From Brevibacillus thermoruber 423 (GTDB lineage: Bacteria > Bacillota > Bacilli > Brevibacillales > Brevibacillaceae), in contig NZ_ATNE01000001.1 in NCBI RefSeq assembly GCF_000454065.1, forward strand, positions 374,501 to 438,500: a stretch of DNA of 64,000 bases, in the 5' to 3' direction. Made by a program: the position numbers and the translations under genes. The notes beneath the pieces are model-generated. The model saw only the letters and a program-made list of their open reading frames with translations. It did no database searches and had not been told where the DNA came from. This document shows positions 16,091 to 24,854 of the stretch, piece after piece (position 1 is the first letter of the stretch; the number at the start of each line of letters is the position of its first letter).

Positions 16091-17722
16091 TCAGCGGAAA
16101 TCGGTCGGCGACTCTCTCCGGCGCAGCAGGTTCATCAGGCCGCGCAGCCTGTTGCCTCCGGGCAGCCACTCCAGCTCTTTTTCGTCGATCAGCGGAATGG
16201 CGAGCAGCATGCCCAGGTAGACGAGCATCCCCGTCCCGACCCCGATCACCGTTTCCGCCGCGCCCACCAGACGGGCTTTCCCATGCAGCAGGAAGCCGAC
16301 CGCCTCCGTCGCGCCCCAGGCCAATACCAGCATCAGGTTGGCGACGAGCAGCGGATACAGCGTGTCAAAGCGCCACTGGATCTCCACCTTCACCAGCCGG
16401 TTGATCACCCGCATGTTCAAGGCGCAGACCAGGGCGGTGGCGCACAGCCAGGATACGGACAGCCCGTCCATGCCCATCAGGGAGGTGAACAGGATCGTCG
16501 TCCCGATCTTGGCCAGCACGCCCCACAAGAGGTGCAGCGCCGGCACTTTTTCCCGGCCCAGCCCCTGCAGAATGCCGTTGGTGGCCAACAGCAGGGAAAG
16601 CGGAATGGCGCTGACGCCCAAAATCGCCATCGCCCGGGTCCCCTCCACGTCGCCGTACAGCGCCAGGTTGGCCCCTTCGGCCACGGCGGTCAATCCCAGA
16701 CCCGCCGGCAGGCCGATCAGCCAGGCAAAGCGCAGGGAGAGCTTGGTCAGCGTGGTGACCCGCTCCTCGTCGCGCTGCTGCCGTGCTTCGGCGATGGCGG
16801 GAACGATCGACAGGGCGATGGACGAGCCGAACAGGCTGGCCAACTGCAGGAGCGGGCCCCCACGGCTGTAGATGCCGAACCAGGTGTCGGCGGTCAGCCC
16901 GTCCACATGCCAGACGTAGCGGAAGATGTTGATCGCCAAAAACGAGTCGACGAGACTGAAGATCGGAATGACCAGCGCGCTGATGCAGATCGGCCAGGCG
17001 ATGCGCCACATCGACAGGAAAAAGGCGCGGTCGTACCACCAGTCCAGCCGCTTCCACCCGCCCGCGGTCGCGAACGGCTGCTTGCGGTTGTGCCGCCACA
17101 GCAGGAAGGCGAGAAAGCCGAGGCTCAAAAACGTGCTGATCATCGTCCCGAAGTTGACGCCCGTGATCACCTGATCCGTATCCTCGCCCAGCGAGACGAG
17201 ATAGAGCGAGGCGATCAGGATAAAGGCCACCCTCAGCGTCTGCTCCACGATCTGGGAGAGGCCGACGTAGAGCATTTTCTGATGTCCGTAGAAGAAGCCC
17301 CGGATCACCGCGATCAAGGGAACGAACAGCAGCGACAGCGAAATGGCCCGAATCGGTTCGATCAGATGCGGGTTGCCCATCATCCGGGCGATCAGGGGAG
17401 AACTCAGGTAGAGCAGGGCAAACAGGACGATCCCGATCCCGCCCATCAGCACCATGCTGCGGGCGAGAATCTGGCTGATCGCGCCCTGCTTTCCTTCCGC
17501 CAGCGCTTCGGCGATCACCCGGGAGAGGGCCACGGGGACGCCGGCTGTCGCCAGAATCAAGAAAGTGAGGTAGAGCGGGTATACCTCCTGATAGAGACCG
17601 AGCCCGTTGTCCCCCACGATTTCCTGCAGGGGGATGCGGTAAAACATCCCGATTACCTTGGACAAAATCCCGGCCACGGCGAGGATTAACGCCCCGGCGA
17701 GGAAATGACTTTTTTTGGCCAT
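16091..17722 (-). CDS. SpoVB/YtgP-type polysaccharide flippase (MOP superfamily)
   Basis: A 543-residue polytopic membrane protein of the MVF/polysaccharide-export branch, expected to flip lipid-linked sugars across the membrane. The N-terminus MAKKSHFLAGALILAVAGILSKVIGMFYRIPL, the segment GLYQEVYPLYLTFLILATAGVPVALSRVIAEA and the later VRGFFYGHQKML are characteristic of the SpoVB/YtgP group, with about 14 hydrophobic segments over the whole length. The ATG at 17720-17722 is preceded by AAAGGAG; a 38-residue upstream extension is rejected. It lies convergent to the methyltransferase and divergent from the CapK-like gene. It could act in spore cortex formation (SpoVB), peptidoglycan (YtgP) or in the surrounding polymer locus; sequence alone does not decide. 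Confidence 0.87.
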   Translation of the reverse strand: MAKKSHFLAGALILAVAGILSKVIGMFYRIPLQEIVGDNGLGLYQEVYPLYLTFLILATAGVPVALSRVIAEALAEGKQGAISQILARSMVLMGGIGIVLFALLYLSSPLIARMMGNPHLIEPIRAISLSLLFVPLIAVIRGFFYGHQKMLYVGLSQIVEQTLRVAFILIASLYLVSLGEDTDQVITGVNFGTMISTFLSLGFLAFLLWRHNRKQPFATAGGWKRLDWWYDRAFFLSMWRIAWPICISALVIPIFSLVDSFLAINIFRYVWHVDGLTADTWFGIYSRGGPLLQLASLFGSSIALSIVPAIAEARQQRDEERVTTLTKLSLRFAWLIGLPAGLGLTAVAEGANLALYGDVEGTRAMAILGVSAIPLSLLLATNGILQGLGREKVPALHLLWGVLAKIGTTILFTSLMGMDGLSVSWLCATALVCALNMRVINRLVKVEIQWRFDTLYPLLVANLMLVLAWGATEAVGFLLHGKARLVGAAETVIGVGTGMLVYLGMLLAIPLIDEKELEWLPGGNRLRGLMNLLRRRESPTDFR

Positions 17723-17955
17723 GGGAAACTCCTTTGCAACAGTGTCAAATCGAATCGTGTACCGCACAGCCGGTTTTCTTCGGAGGACGGCGGCCGTTTG
17801 CTTCGCACAAACGACAAAACGGACCACGTCCGGCAAACCCGCTGCCGTCCCTCGCGAATAAACCCGCTGTGAATCCTCTCTCTATCCTACTAGGAAACCT
17901 CCCATCCGGCAAACAGGTATAGGGTCCCGATCCGGCAGTCATACTAATGGGAAAA

Positions 17956-17978
17956 GATTCCAAACATTGTTTGGAATC
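17956..17978. promoter_or_regulatory. Perfect inverted repeat upstream of the CapK-like gene
   Basis: GATTCCAAAC-ATT-GTTTGGAATC is a 10-bp perfect palindrome with a 3-base centre, 25 bp upstream of the chosen start codon. The geometry suits either a dimeric repressor operator or an mRNA hairpin. The rest of the 281-bp gap (17723-18003) shows no gene. Confidence 0.6.
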
Positions 17979-18003
17979 CGCCGCCGCGAAAGGAGCGACC
18001 CCC

Positions 18004-19377
18004 ATGCCGCTGACAGGCACAATCATCCGCTGCGTGCACTGGCCGTTGATGGAACGGCTGAAACAGAACCGCACACGGCAGTATCTGCACGAACTGCGAG
18101 AGGCGCAGCAGTTATCGCCGCAGGCGCTCAGGGAACGGCAGGCCGACAAGCTGAGACGCCTTTTGGACCACGCTGTCCGCCGCGTCCCCGCCTACACTGC
18201 ATACGCATCCGACTGGGAGGCGGCAAACGACGACCCGTTCCGCTTCCTGGAGCGCCTTCCCGCGCTCAGCAAAGCCCGTTTCCGCGCGTCGTCGGACCAG
18301 TACCTGACCGACGACGCGGACCCCTCCCGGCTGATCGCCAACCGGACCGGCGGCTCCACAGGAGAACCGACCCGTTTCTACCTGAACCGGCCGGCCGTGG
18401 AACGCTACGAAGCGGCCCGCTGGCTGGGGCTCTCCTGGCACGGCATTCGCATCGGCGACCCGTCTGTCATGATCTGGGGCTCGCCGCTGGAGCTCAACCA
18501 GCAGCAGGCCCGCCGGTTTCGCTTGAAAGAGCGCTGGTTGAAAAACCGGCTGATGATTCCCGCCTACGACCTGGACGAGCGGCGGCTGGACGAACACCTT
18601 CGGCTGATCCGCCGGTTCCGTCCCGTCTACCTGTACGGGTACGCGTCCGCCCTCCACCTGCTGGCCGAGATGATGCTGGCCCGCGGCGTCAGTCCGGGCG
18701 TGAAGCTGAAAGCGGTGGTATCCACGGCGGAGACGCTCCACGACTACCAGCGGCAAGCGATCGCCAAAGCGTTCCGGGCGCCCGTCGTCAACGAATACGG
18801 CGCCCGCGACGGCGGCATCATCGCCTACCAGTGTCCGGCCGGACGCATGCACGCCTTCAGCGAAAACTGCGTGCTGGAAGTGGTCGATCCCGCCAGCGGC
18901 CGCCCCCTTCCCTCCGGGGAAAGGGGTGCGCTTCTGGTCACCGACCTGCACAACACGGTCATGCCCCGGCTGCGCTACCAGTTGGGCGACGTCATCGCCC
19001 TCTCGCCGGACGGCTGCACCTGCGGCATCGGCTATCCGCTGCTCGCCGCCATCGACGGCCGGGAAGACGACATGTTTGTCACGCCTCACGGGACGTACGT
19101 GCACGGCCACTACTTCAACCACATCATGCGCAATCTGGACAGCTTCCGCACCTTTCAAATCGTCCAGCACAGGCCGGACATGTTCACGCTCAAACTGGTA
19201 AAAGAGCCGGATCGGTACGATCCGGCCGACGAAGCCCGGCTGTTGGGGGCCATCCGGGACAAACTGGGGGAAGTCAGCATCGAGGTATGCCATGTCGACC
19301 GGATTCCGCCGACAGCTTCCGGCAAGACCCGCTACGCCATTCGCGAATGTCCGCTTACCGGTTTTGTGCGGGAGTAG
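18004..19377 (+). CDS. CapK/PaaK-like adenylate-forming enzyme
   Basis: A 457-residue member of the phenylacetate-CoA ligase/CapK group. Key pieces are the P-loop-like NRTGGSTGEPTRFYLN, YGYASALHLLAEMM, VNEYGARDGGIIAYQCPAGRMHAFSENCVLEVVD, LLVTDLHNTVMPRLRYQLGDV and the C-terminal lysine region PPTASGKTRYAIREC. CapK-type relatives occur in capsule and wall-polymer loci and are thought to activate a carboxylate for attachment to sugar or protein, though the substrate is unknown. The ATG at 18004 is chosen over 17947 because AAAGGAG lies 8 bases upstream. Its last 23 bases overlap the convergent murJ gene. It is flanked on both sides by flippase genes. Confidence 0.83.
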   Translation: MPLTGTIIRCVHWPLMERLKQNRTRQYLHELREAQQLSPQALRERQADKLRRLLDHAVRRVPAYTAYASDWEAANDDPFRFLERLPALSKARFRASSDQYLTDDADPSRLIANRTGGSTGEPTRFYLNRPAVERYEAARWLGLSWHGIRIGDPSVMIWGSPLELNQQQARRFRLKERWLKNRLMIPAYDLDERRLDEHLRLIRRFRPVYLYGYASALHLLAEMMLARGVSPGVKLKAVVSTAETLHDYQRQAIAKAFRAPVVNEYGARDGGIIAYQCPAGRMHAFSENCVLEVVDPASGRPLPSGERGALLVTDLHNTVMPRLRYQLGDVIALSPDGCTCGIGYPLLAAIDGREDDMFVTPHGTYVHGHYFNHIMRNLDSFRTFQIVQHRPDMFTLKLVKEPDRYDPADEARLLGAIRDKLGEVSIEVCHVDRIPPTASGKTRYAIRECPLTGFVRE

Positions 19378-20878
19378 ACCGTCTGCGCAGCTTTTGCACA
19401 AGCTCGACGACCAGCGGCTCGCACAGCGCGGACAGCGCCGCAAAGTAAAGCAGCGCGCCGCCCGTCACGCCAAGCAGCAGGTAGAGCCACAGCGGCAGTG
19501 CGGACAGCCAGGCATCAGCCAGCAGGATCCCGCCGCTCATGACGCCGCAGGCGGCCAGCGTCCGCAGCGCGGTCCACACGAAGCTCCGACCGACGGGCGC
19601 TCCCACTTTTCGCCAGAGCAGGACAAACAGCATCCCCGCCTGGAAGAGAGCGGAAACCGCCGTCCCCAGGGCGATCCCCCCGTGTCCCAGCCAGGGGATC
19701 AGGAGCCAGTTGGCGCCAGCGTACACGGCGATCCCGATCACCCCGATCACGACCGGCGTTCGTGTGTTGTCCAGCGCGTAAAACGCCCGGGTGATCAGAT
19801 CGCGGGCGGCCATCCCGTACAGCCCCAGGCCGTAAAAGGGCAGCGCCCAGGCGGTCAGCGCGACGGACAGCTCGCCGAATTCGCCGCGCTGGAACGCCAG
19901 CCGCACGATCGGATCGGCGTAGAGAATCAGACCCGCCGTCACAGGCAATAGCAGGATCAGCAGATACGCCAGCCCTTTTTGCAGAATCTGCTTCATCTGG
20001 TCCATCTCGCCCCGCTTCACGTGGCTGGCCAGCAGCGGAAACAGCGGCAGGGTAAACGCCCCGACGAATATTGCCATCGGCATCTGCACGATCTGGTTGG
20101 CGTTGGCCAGCGCGGATACGTTGCCTGGTCCCAAACCGTTGGCAAAGCCCCGCTCCAAAAACGTGGTCGCCTGGGACACCACAGCACCGATCAGGATGGG
20201 CACCACCCGCTCCCCCATGCTGCGCAGCGCTTCATCCTCTTTCCATGCAAACGACAAGTGCTGGCGGTAGCCAAATCGGCGCAGCGTCGGCAGCATCGTC
20301 AGCATCGCCGCCAGGTAGCCGAGGGTGGTCGCCATGGCCAGTCCGTCGGGCCCGTAGAGCGGCACCAGCAGGTACATGCTGGCGATCACCAGAGCGCCGT
20401 TGGTCACCGTTCCCAGCGTCGGGGTAAAGAAGTGCTGGTGGGCGTTGCAGACGCTGGACCACAGGCCGGCGAGTCCGATGAACACGGCGGACGGCCACAT
20501 CCACCGAAGCATGTCGGCCGTCATCTCCAGCGTGTTTTCCTGCGCTCCCATCAACCAGGCGATCTCCCGGGCAAAGACGACGCCCAGCACCGCCATCGCC
20601 AGAAACGCAGCGAACACGATGGTCAGCATCTTGTTGTACAGCGCTCCGGTCCGCTCCTCTTTTTCCATCAGCCCGCGCATGGTGGGAATCAACACGGCGT
20701 TGATCGCTCCCGGCACGACCAGAAACAGCGTCTGCGGAATCGTCACCGCGGTGTAAAAGGCGTCCGCCGCTTCGCTCGTGCCGTACAGGCTGGATACATA
20801 TACGTTGCGAAAAAAACCGAGAAGCCTCCCGATCAAAGTCAGTACGACGATCATCGAGGCAGTCTTGATTATGCTCAT
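19355..20878 (-). CDS. murJ: MurJ (MviN) family lipid II flippase
   Basis: A 507-residue MOP-superfamily membrane protein. The N-terminus MSIIKTASMIVVLTLIGRLLGFFRNVYVSSLYGTSEAADAFYTAVTIPQTLF is the classic MviN/MurJ start, and FLERGFANGLGPGNVSALANANQIVQMPMAIF and RDLITRAFYALDNTRTPVVIG are further family landmarks, with about 14 membrane segments. It is expected to flip lipid II or a related undecaprenyl-linked sugar. The ATG at 20876-20878 follows GGGAG. The gene is transcribed from a divergent promoter shared with the O-antigen-ligase-like gene and runs convergently into the CapK-like gene (23-bp overlap). Given the second flippase 2 kb away, one may serve the wall polymer rather than peptidoglycan. 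Confidence 0.9.
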   Translation of the reverse strand: MSIIKTASMIVVLTLIGRLLGFFRNVYVSSLYGTSEAADAFYTAVTIPQTLFLVVPGAINAVLIPTMRGLMEKEERTGALYNKMLTIVFAAFLAMAVLGVVFAREIAWLMGAQENTLEMTADMLRWMWPSAVFIGLAGLWSSVCNAHQHFFTPTLGTVTNGALVIASMYLLVPLYGPDGLAMATTLGYLAAMLTMLPTLRRFGYRQHLSFAWKEDEALRSMGERVVPILIGAVVSQATTFLERGFANGLGPGNVSALANANQIVQMPMAIFVGAFTLPLFPLLASHVKRGEMDQMKQILQKGLAYLLILLLPVTAGLILYADPIVRLAFQRGEFGELSVALTAWALPFYGLGLYGMAARDLITRAFYALDNTRTPVVIGVIGIAVYAGANWLLIPWLGHGGIALGTAVSALFQAGMLFVLLWRKVGAPVGRSFVWTALRTLAACGVMSGGILLADAWLSALPLWLYLLLGVTGGALLYFAALSALCEPLVVELVQKLRRRSTPAQNR

Positions 20879-20935
20879 CGTTCGAATCTCCCATCTTTGC
20901 AAGACGCGCCCATCCTCTTAAAAAGTACACCTGTT

Positions 20936-20965
20936 ATCATAGCGTATTTCTCGTATTCCTACCAA
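20936..20965 (-). promoter_or_regulatory. Probable murJ promoter
   Basis: Minus strand: TTGGTA (20960-20965), 18-bp spacer, TATGAT (20936-20941), about 58 bp upstream of the murJ start. Confidence 0.6.
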
Positions 20966-20982
20966 CCACTTTCCCCTCCGCC

Positions 20983-21012
20983 TTGCGACAGCATTCGCCC
21001 ATTCATTATAAT
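20983..21012 (+). promoter_or_regulatory. Promoter of the O-antigen-ligase-like operon
   Basis: TTGCGA (20983-20988), 18-bp spacer, consensus TATAAT (21007-21012), 39 bp upstream of the start codon and divergent from the murJ promoter. Confidence 0.7.
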
Positions 21013-21050
21013 AGTGGGGTTAATCCCTGTGTAGGAGGATAAATAACGAG

Positions 21051-22313
21051 ATGAGAGAGATCGTATGGAAGTGGGGAAGGCAGTCAGGCACCTGGCTCTA
21101 TATCCTGCTGGCCTATCCCGTTATCGATTACGTCTTGCGAAAGATTTTGCCGATTCCAGTCGTTTCGTCGCTGTGGGATGACGGCCTGCTGCTCGTCCTC
21201 CTGCTGTTTACCTTTCTCGCCTATTGGAAAGGTACGCGGGACATGCCCGCCATCAAGCATACGTTTGCGGCGTTCATCGTCTACGGACTGGCCCTGACGG
21301 TGGCCGACATGGCCAACTGGGACGCCAGCGTGGAGGGCTTCCGCGCCGTCTACCAGTACATGATCGCCTTTTTCATCGGCTTTTACCTGCTGCGCGACAC
21401 GGAGCAGCTGGTCACGTTCCTGAAAGTGCTCGCGGCGGTCGGCTTTCTCGCCGCTGTCGTCGGTGTCATGCAGGTGGTGCTGGGCGTACAGACGCCGCAG
21501 TCGTGGGTGCAGGAAGGGGAAGCCGTCACGACGCGGGCGTTTTCGTTCGTCACCAGCCCCAACGTGCTGGGCAGCTACATGGCCCTGATCGCTCCCGTCG
21601 CGGTCGGGTTGGCCGTCACGACAGCGAACCGGAGAGAGCGCATCATCTGGTGGATCGTCGCGCTGACGACGCTGCTCGCCCTGCTGCTGACCAGTTCGCG
21701 CGGGGCCTGGATCGCGCTGGCTGTGGCGCTGTTTGTCTGCTGCTATCTGTGGAACAAGCGGCTGGCCGGCTATCTCGTGCTCGCCGGCATCGTCGGCCTG
21801 ATCGGCCTGTACTTCGTGCCGGAGTCGACTCCCCTGATCGGGAAGATTTCCAACCGCATCTTCACCCTGTTTACCCCCGAGTACCTCGAATCCAGCATGC
21901 AGGCCGGACGTCTGGACCGCTGGGGAGAGGCGTACGACAAGATGCGGCTGGAACCGCTGTTCGGGGTGGGGCTCGGCCATCACGGCGGCGCTGTCGGTTC
22001 CCGCCACTTCGGCACGATCTACACCGACAGCTACCTGTTTAAAAGCATCGCGGAGCTGGGCATCATCGGCGTCATCATGCTCATCGCGCTGATTGCCACG
22101 ACGTTCCGCTACGCGGTCCGGCTCATCCGGGCACAGGCCGGAAAGCCGCCGTTCTTCCTGCTGCTGGGGCTGTTTGGCGGCCTGTTTGCCGTCGCCATGC
22201 ACAACCTGGTGGAAAACATTTTCGAGGTGCCGTTCATGTCCCTCTACTTCTGGCTGTTTGGCGGCTTCCTGTGCGCACTGTACGCCGACCAAGCGAAAGA
22301 GAAAAGGTGGTGA
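21051..22313 (+). CDS. O-antigen ligase/polymerase (Wzy_C) family membrane protein
   Basis: A 420-residue polytopic membrane protein with about ten to twelve hydrophobic segments and one large outside loop. The Wzy_C landmarks are visible: SFVTSPNVLGSYMALIAPVAVG, the arginine motif LLLTSSRGAWIALAVALF, then GRLDRWGEAYDKMRLEPLFGVGLGHHGGAVG in the big loop, and HNLVENIFEVPFMSLYFWLFGG near the end. Such proteins polymerise or ligate lipid-linked glycans on the outer face. The ATG follows AGGAGG. It heads a probable three-gene operon with the FG-GAP membrane protein (4 bp downstream) and a lipoprotein. Confidence 0.87.
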   Translation: MREIVWKWGRQSGTWLYILLAYPVIDYVLRKILPIPVVSSLWDDGLLLVLLLFTFLAYWKGTRDMPAIKHTFAAFIVYGLALTVADMANWDASVEGFRAVYQYMIAFFIGFYLLRDTEQLVTFLKVLAAVGFLAAVVGVMQVVLGVQTPQSWVQEGEAVTTRAFSFVTSPNVLGSYMALIAPVAVGLAVTTANRRERIIWWIVALTTLLALLLTSSRGAWIALAVALFVCCYLWNKRLAGYLVLAGIVGLIGLYFVPESTPLIGKISNRIFTLFTPEYLESSMQAGRLDRWGEAYDKMRLEPLFGVGLGHHGGAVGSRHFGTIYTDSYLFKSIAELGIIGVIMLIALIATTFRYAVRLIRAQAGKPPFFLLLGLFGGLFAVAMHNLVENIFEVPFMSLYFWLFGGFLCALYADQAKEKRW

Positions 22314-22317
22314 GTCC

Positions 22318-23949
22318 ATGCGCCGCAATGGTGTATTGTCTGCCGTGAACTGGGCGCTGTACGCGATCGCCCTGTTCCTCATCTATCACATCCTGGTCAA
22401 ACCGGCGTTCCTGGACCTCTCCTGGATCGCCCTGATCGTCTTTTTGCCGCTGCTCGGATTCTGCTATGTCCTGGTGCATCCGGACGAGCGGCGGCAGGTG
22501 GTCGTCTTTACGCTCGGCTTTTTGCTGTTGGACCGTGCCCTCGCTCACGTGGACGTCAAATCGCTCGTCGCCGTGGTGATCGGCGGAGCGGTGGCGATCG
22601 GAGTCGTGGCCCTGATCGCCAAATGGTACGGCCGCCTGAGCTGGTCGGCCGTCGGCGCGCTGGTGCTGGTCGCCGTGCTGGCCAACGTCAGCTTCCACCG
22701 GGACAACCTGGCCGCGCTCAGCCACTTCACGCTGAAGTATGAATCGGAACGCCTCTACAACGGAGCCTGGGTGGACTACTTCCCCGTCACCCTCTACGAC
22801 GTGGACGGGGACGGCAAGCAGGAGATCATCACGTACGGCAACGCCGAGGAGATGCCCCTGCCGGAAGAGAAGCCGAAGAAGCCGGAGACGGAAGCAGAGC
22901 GAAAGGCGCTGGCCGACAAGCTCCTGCATCTGCAGGCCGAGCCCGTCTCCCTGTACGTGCTCACCTGGAAGGACGGAAAGCTGGTGCGCATGCCCAACGA
23001 CCAGATCGCGCCGGAGACGATGGCAAAAATCAAGGAACAAATGCCGTCGGACTACCCGGGCTTCCCGTACTACACGATGAAGGACGGCCAACTGGTGCCG
23101 AACGTGCAGCGCCAATCCTACGCGGAAGCGATGCTGCAGGTGGGAACCGCGCCGTACCGCGCCCTGCTTTTGGACATGCAGAACATCGGGGACAAGCTGG
23201 CGGAAAACGGCGGCAGCATGGACACCCGCAGCGCGATGGGCGAGAAGTACCGCGACGTCTCCATCAAAGAGGGGCTTCTGAGCGGAACGTATGAAGGAAA
23301 GCCGTTCGCCGCCACCACCAAGGCGACTAAGCTGGTCGGCACGATGAAGCTGCCGGACGGTCGGGAGGGGCTCATCACCATGGGCGAACACTTCAGCGTC
23401 ATGGCCGTGGAACCGGACGGCACCGCCGTGGAGGCGTACTCCCTGACGCGCAAGGAGATGCCGCTGGCGACCGCGGAATTCATCCCGGCCGACCTGGACA
23501 AGGACGGGGCCGACGAACTGCTGGTGGCCAACAGTCCGTCCTACATTCTGAAGGCGAAGCCGAACGGCACCTGGGAGATCCTCTGGGCGAGCGAGGAAGG
23601 CGACCGCAGCTTCCGCTTCACCAACTACGCCCCGGTCGGATCGAGCGGAGAGCCGGAGATCGTCGCCATGGCGAAGAGCTGGGTGAGCACCACCGACACC
23701 CGCTACCTGGCCGGGTACCGCTACACGCCGGAAGGACTGGAGCAGACCTGGCGCATCTACCTGCCGCTCTTGAATGTGCAGGTGGGCGACATCGACGGCG
23801 ACAAGGAAAACGAAATCGTCGCCACCATCTACGACAAGCACCGCCTCATCGTGTTCAAGCAACACAACGTGCCCGTCGTGCCGCTCGTCATCCTCGTGTT
23901 TGTCGGATTGATCGGCTACGGGATCGCAAGGAGGGTTCGCCATGCGTAA
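22318..23949 (+). CDS. Membrane protein with FG-GAP/EF-hand-like repeats, unknown function
   Basis: A 543-residue protein I cannot name. About five hydrophobic segments occupy residues 9-125. A large, probably extracytoplasmic region follows, then a C-terminal membrane helix at about 519-537 and a basic tail. Three acidic calcium-loop motifs are spread through the soluble part: DVDGDGKQE (161-169), DLDKDGADE (392-400) and DIDGDKENE (491-499), each followed by a short beta-type strand, as in FG-GAP/VCBS propeller repeats. The ATG follows AAGGTGG 4 bp after the ligase stop, and its end overlaps the lipoprotein start by 8 bp, so the three genes are tightly coupled. A role in calcium-dependent assembly or sensing of surface polymer is an inference from context. 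Confidence 0.75.
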   Translation: MRRNGVLSAVNWALYAIALFLIYHILVKPAFLDLSWIALIVFLPLLGFCYVLVHPDERRQVVVFTLGFLLLDRALAHVDVKSLVAVVIGGAVAIGVVALIAKWYGRLSWSAVGALVLVAVLANVSFHRDNLAALSHFTLKYESERLYNGAWVDYFPVTLYDVDGDGKQEIITYGNAEEMPLPEEKPKKPETEAERKALADKLLHLQAEPVSLYVLTWKDGKLVRMPNDQIAPETMAKIKEQMPSDYPGFPYYTMKDGQLVPNVQRQSYAEAMLQVGTAPYRALLLDMQNIGDKLAENGGSMDTRSAMGEKYRDVSIKEGLLSGTYEGKPFAATTKATKLVGTMKLPDGREGLITMGEHFSVMAVEPDGTAVEAYSLTRKEMPLATAEFIPADLDKDGADELLVANSPSYILKAKPNGTWEILWASEEGDRSFRFTNYAPVGSSGEPEIVAMAKSWVSTTDTRYLAGYRYTPEGLEQTWRIYLPLLNVQVGDIDGDKENEIVATIYDKHRLIVFKQHNVPVVPLVILVFVGLIGYGIARRVRHA

Positions 23950-24757
23950 ACGAACCGTGGGACTGCTCGCCCTGTCCGCTCTCGCTTCCGCCCTGCTTTT
24001 GACCGGCTGCACCTATGAGTCGGGGCCCAAGTCTTTCGCCACCACCAATTACGGCACGCCGTCGGAAAAGACGGCCCCGCAGCAGACGGAGTCGGCGAGC
24101 GAGTGGCTGAAGACGGCGCTGGAAAAAGCGAAAACAGACAAGGATGCACAGAAGTTCTGGTACAAGGGCTATGTCAAAAATTCCATCATGAGCCGCACCA
24201 CGACCAGCATGTTTAACGGCGCCGTCGTGCAGCCGAACGGGTACAATGTGGATGCGCGGATCGCCCGCCAGGACTATCAGTATTACCGAATCGGAGACAA
24301 GCGGTACATCCGGGTCGGCGATGCCTGGATGACCGCTCGGGAAACCCCGCTGCCGTTTGACGTGCTGGCCGGTTTTGACGACTGGCTGCCGTTTATGGAT
24401 CAGGCGGTGCAGTTAAACGAAGAGAAGGTGTACGGCACGGTCTGCGTCCCGTTCGAAGTGAAAATGACCGGCGCAGACTGGCTGGCGGCCAGCAAGAGCC
24501 CGCTGTTTGAGCCGCTGCGCAAGCAGTTGGCCGACCGCCCGGACATGGCGGCCGTTTTGCGGGATTCCACGATCAAGACCACCTTCTGGTTCGGCAAGGA
24601 CGACCGGCTGATCCATCAATACGAGACCTGGATCATCCTGCCGATGCCGGAGGGGGGCACGATGGACCAGCAGGTGTTCTTCCAGTTTTACAAGTACAAC
24701 GACCCGGGGATCGAGATCAAGGACCCGGAGGAAGTGGAAAAGTATCTGCTGTATTGA
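23942..24757 (+). CDS. Lipoprotein of unknown function
   Basis: A 271-residue protein with a clear lipoprotein signal: MRKR, a hydrophobic stretch, and lipobox LLTGC with the modified Cys at 23. The mature part (SEWLKTALEKAKTDKDAQKFWYKGYVKNS onward) looks like a LolA/LppX-type beta-rich fold because of alternating polar and aromatic strands, but this is weak. No catalytic motif is seen. AAGGAGG lies 7 bases before the ATG. The start overlaps the upstream FG-GAP gene by 8 bp, indicating translational coupling. A bidirectional terminator follows. It is likely anchored on the outer face of the membrane next to the FG-GAP protein and the glycan ligase. Confidence 0.8.
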   Translation: MRKRTVGLLALSALASALLLTGCTYESGPKSFATTNYGTPSEKTAPQQTESASEWLKTALEKAKTDKDAQKFWYKGYVKNSIMSRTTTSMFNGAVVQPNGYNVDARIARQDYQYYRIGDKRYIRVGDAWMTARETPLPFDVLAGFDDWLPFMDQAVQLNEEKVYGTVCVPFEVKMTGADWLAASKSPLFEPLRKQLADRPDMAAVLRDSTIKTTFWFGKDDRLIHQYETWIILPMPEGGTMDQQVFFQFYKYNDPGIEIKDPEEVEKYLLY

Positions 24758-24793
24758 ACAATCGCAAAGCAGCCGCCGGCGTTTCCGGCGAAC

Positions 24794-24826
24794 AAAAAAG
24801 AGGCGAAACCCATCGCCTCTTTTTTT
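24794..24826. terminator. Bidirectional terminator between lipoprotein and MFS genes
   Basis: AAAAAAGAGGCGA pairs with TCGCCTCTTTTTTT around a small loop, giving a U tract in both directions between two convergent genes. Confidence 0.92.
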
Positions 24827-24854
24827 ATGCCTCATTGGATTCCGTGCCGTCCCG

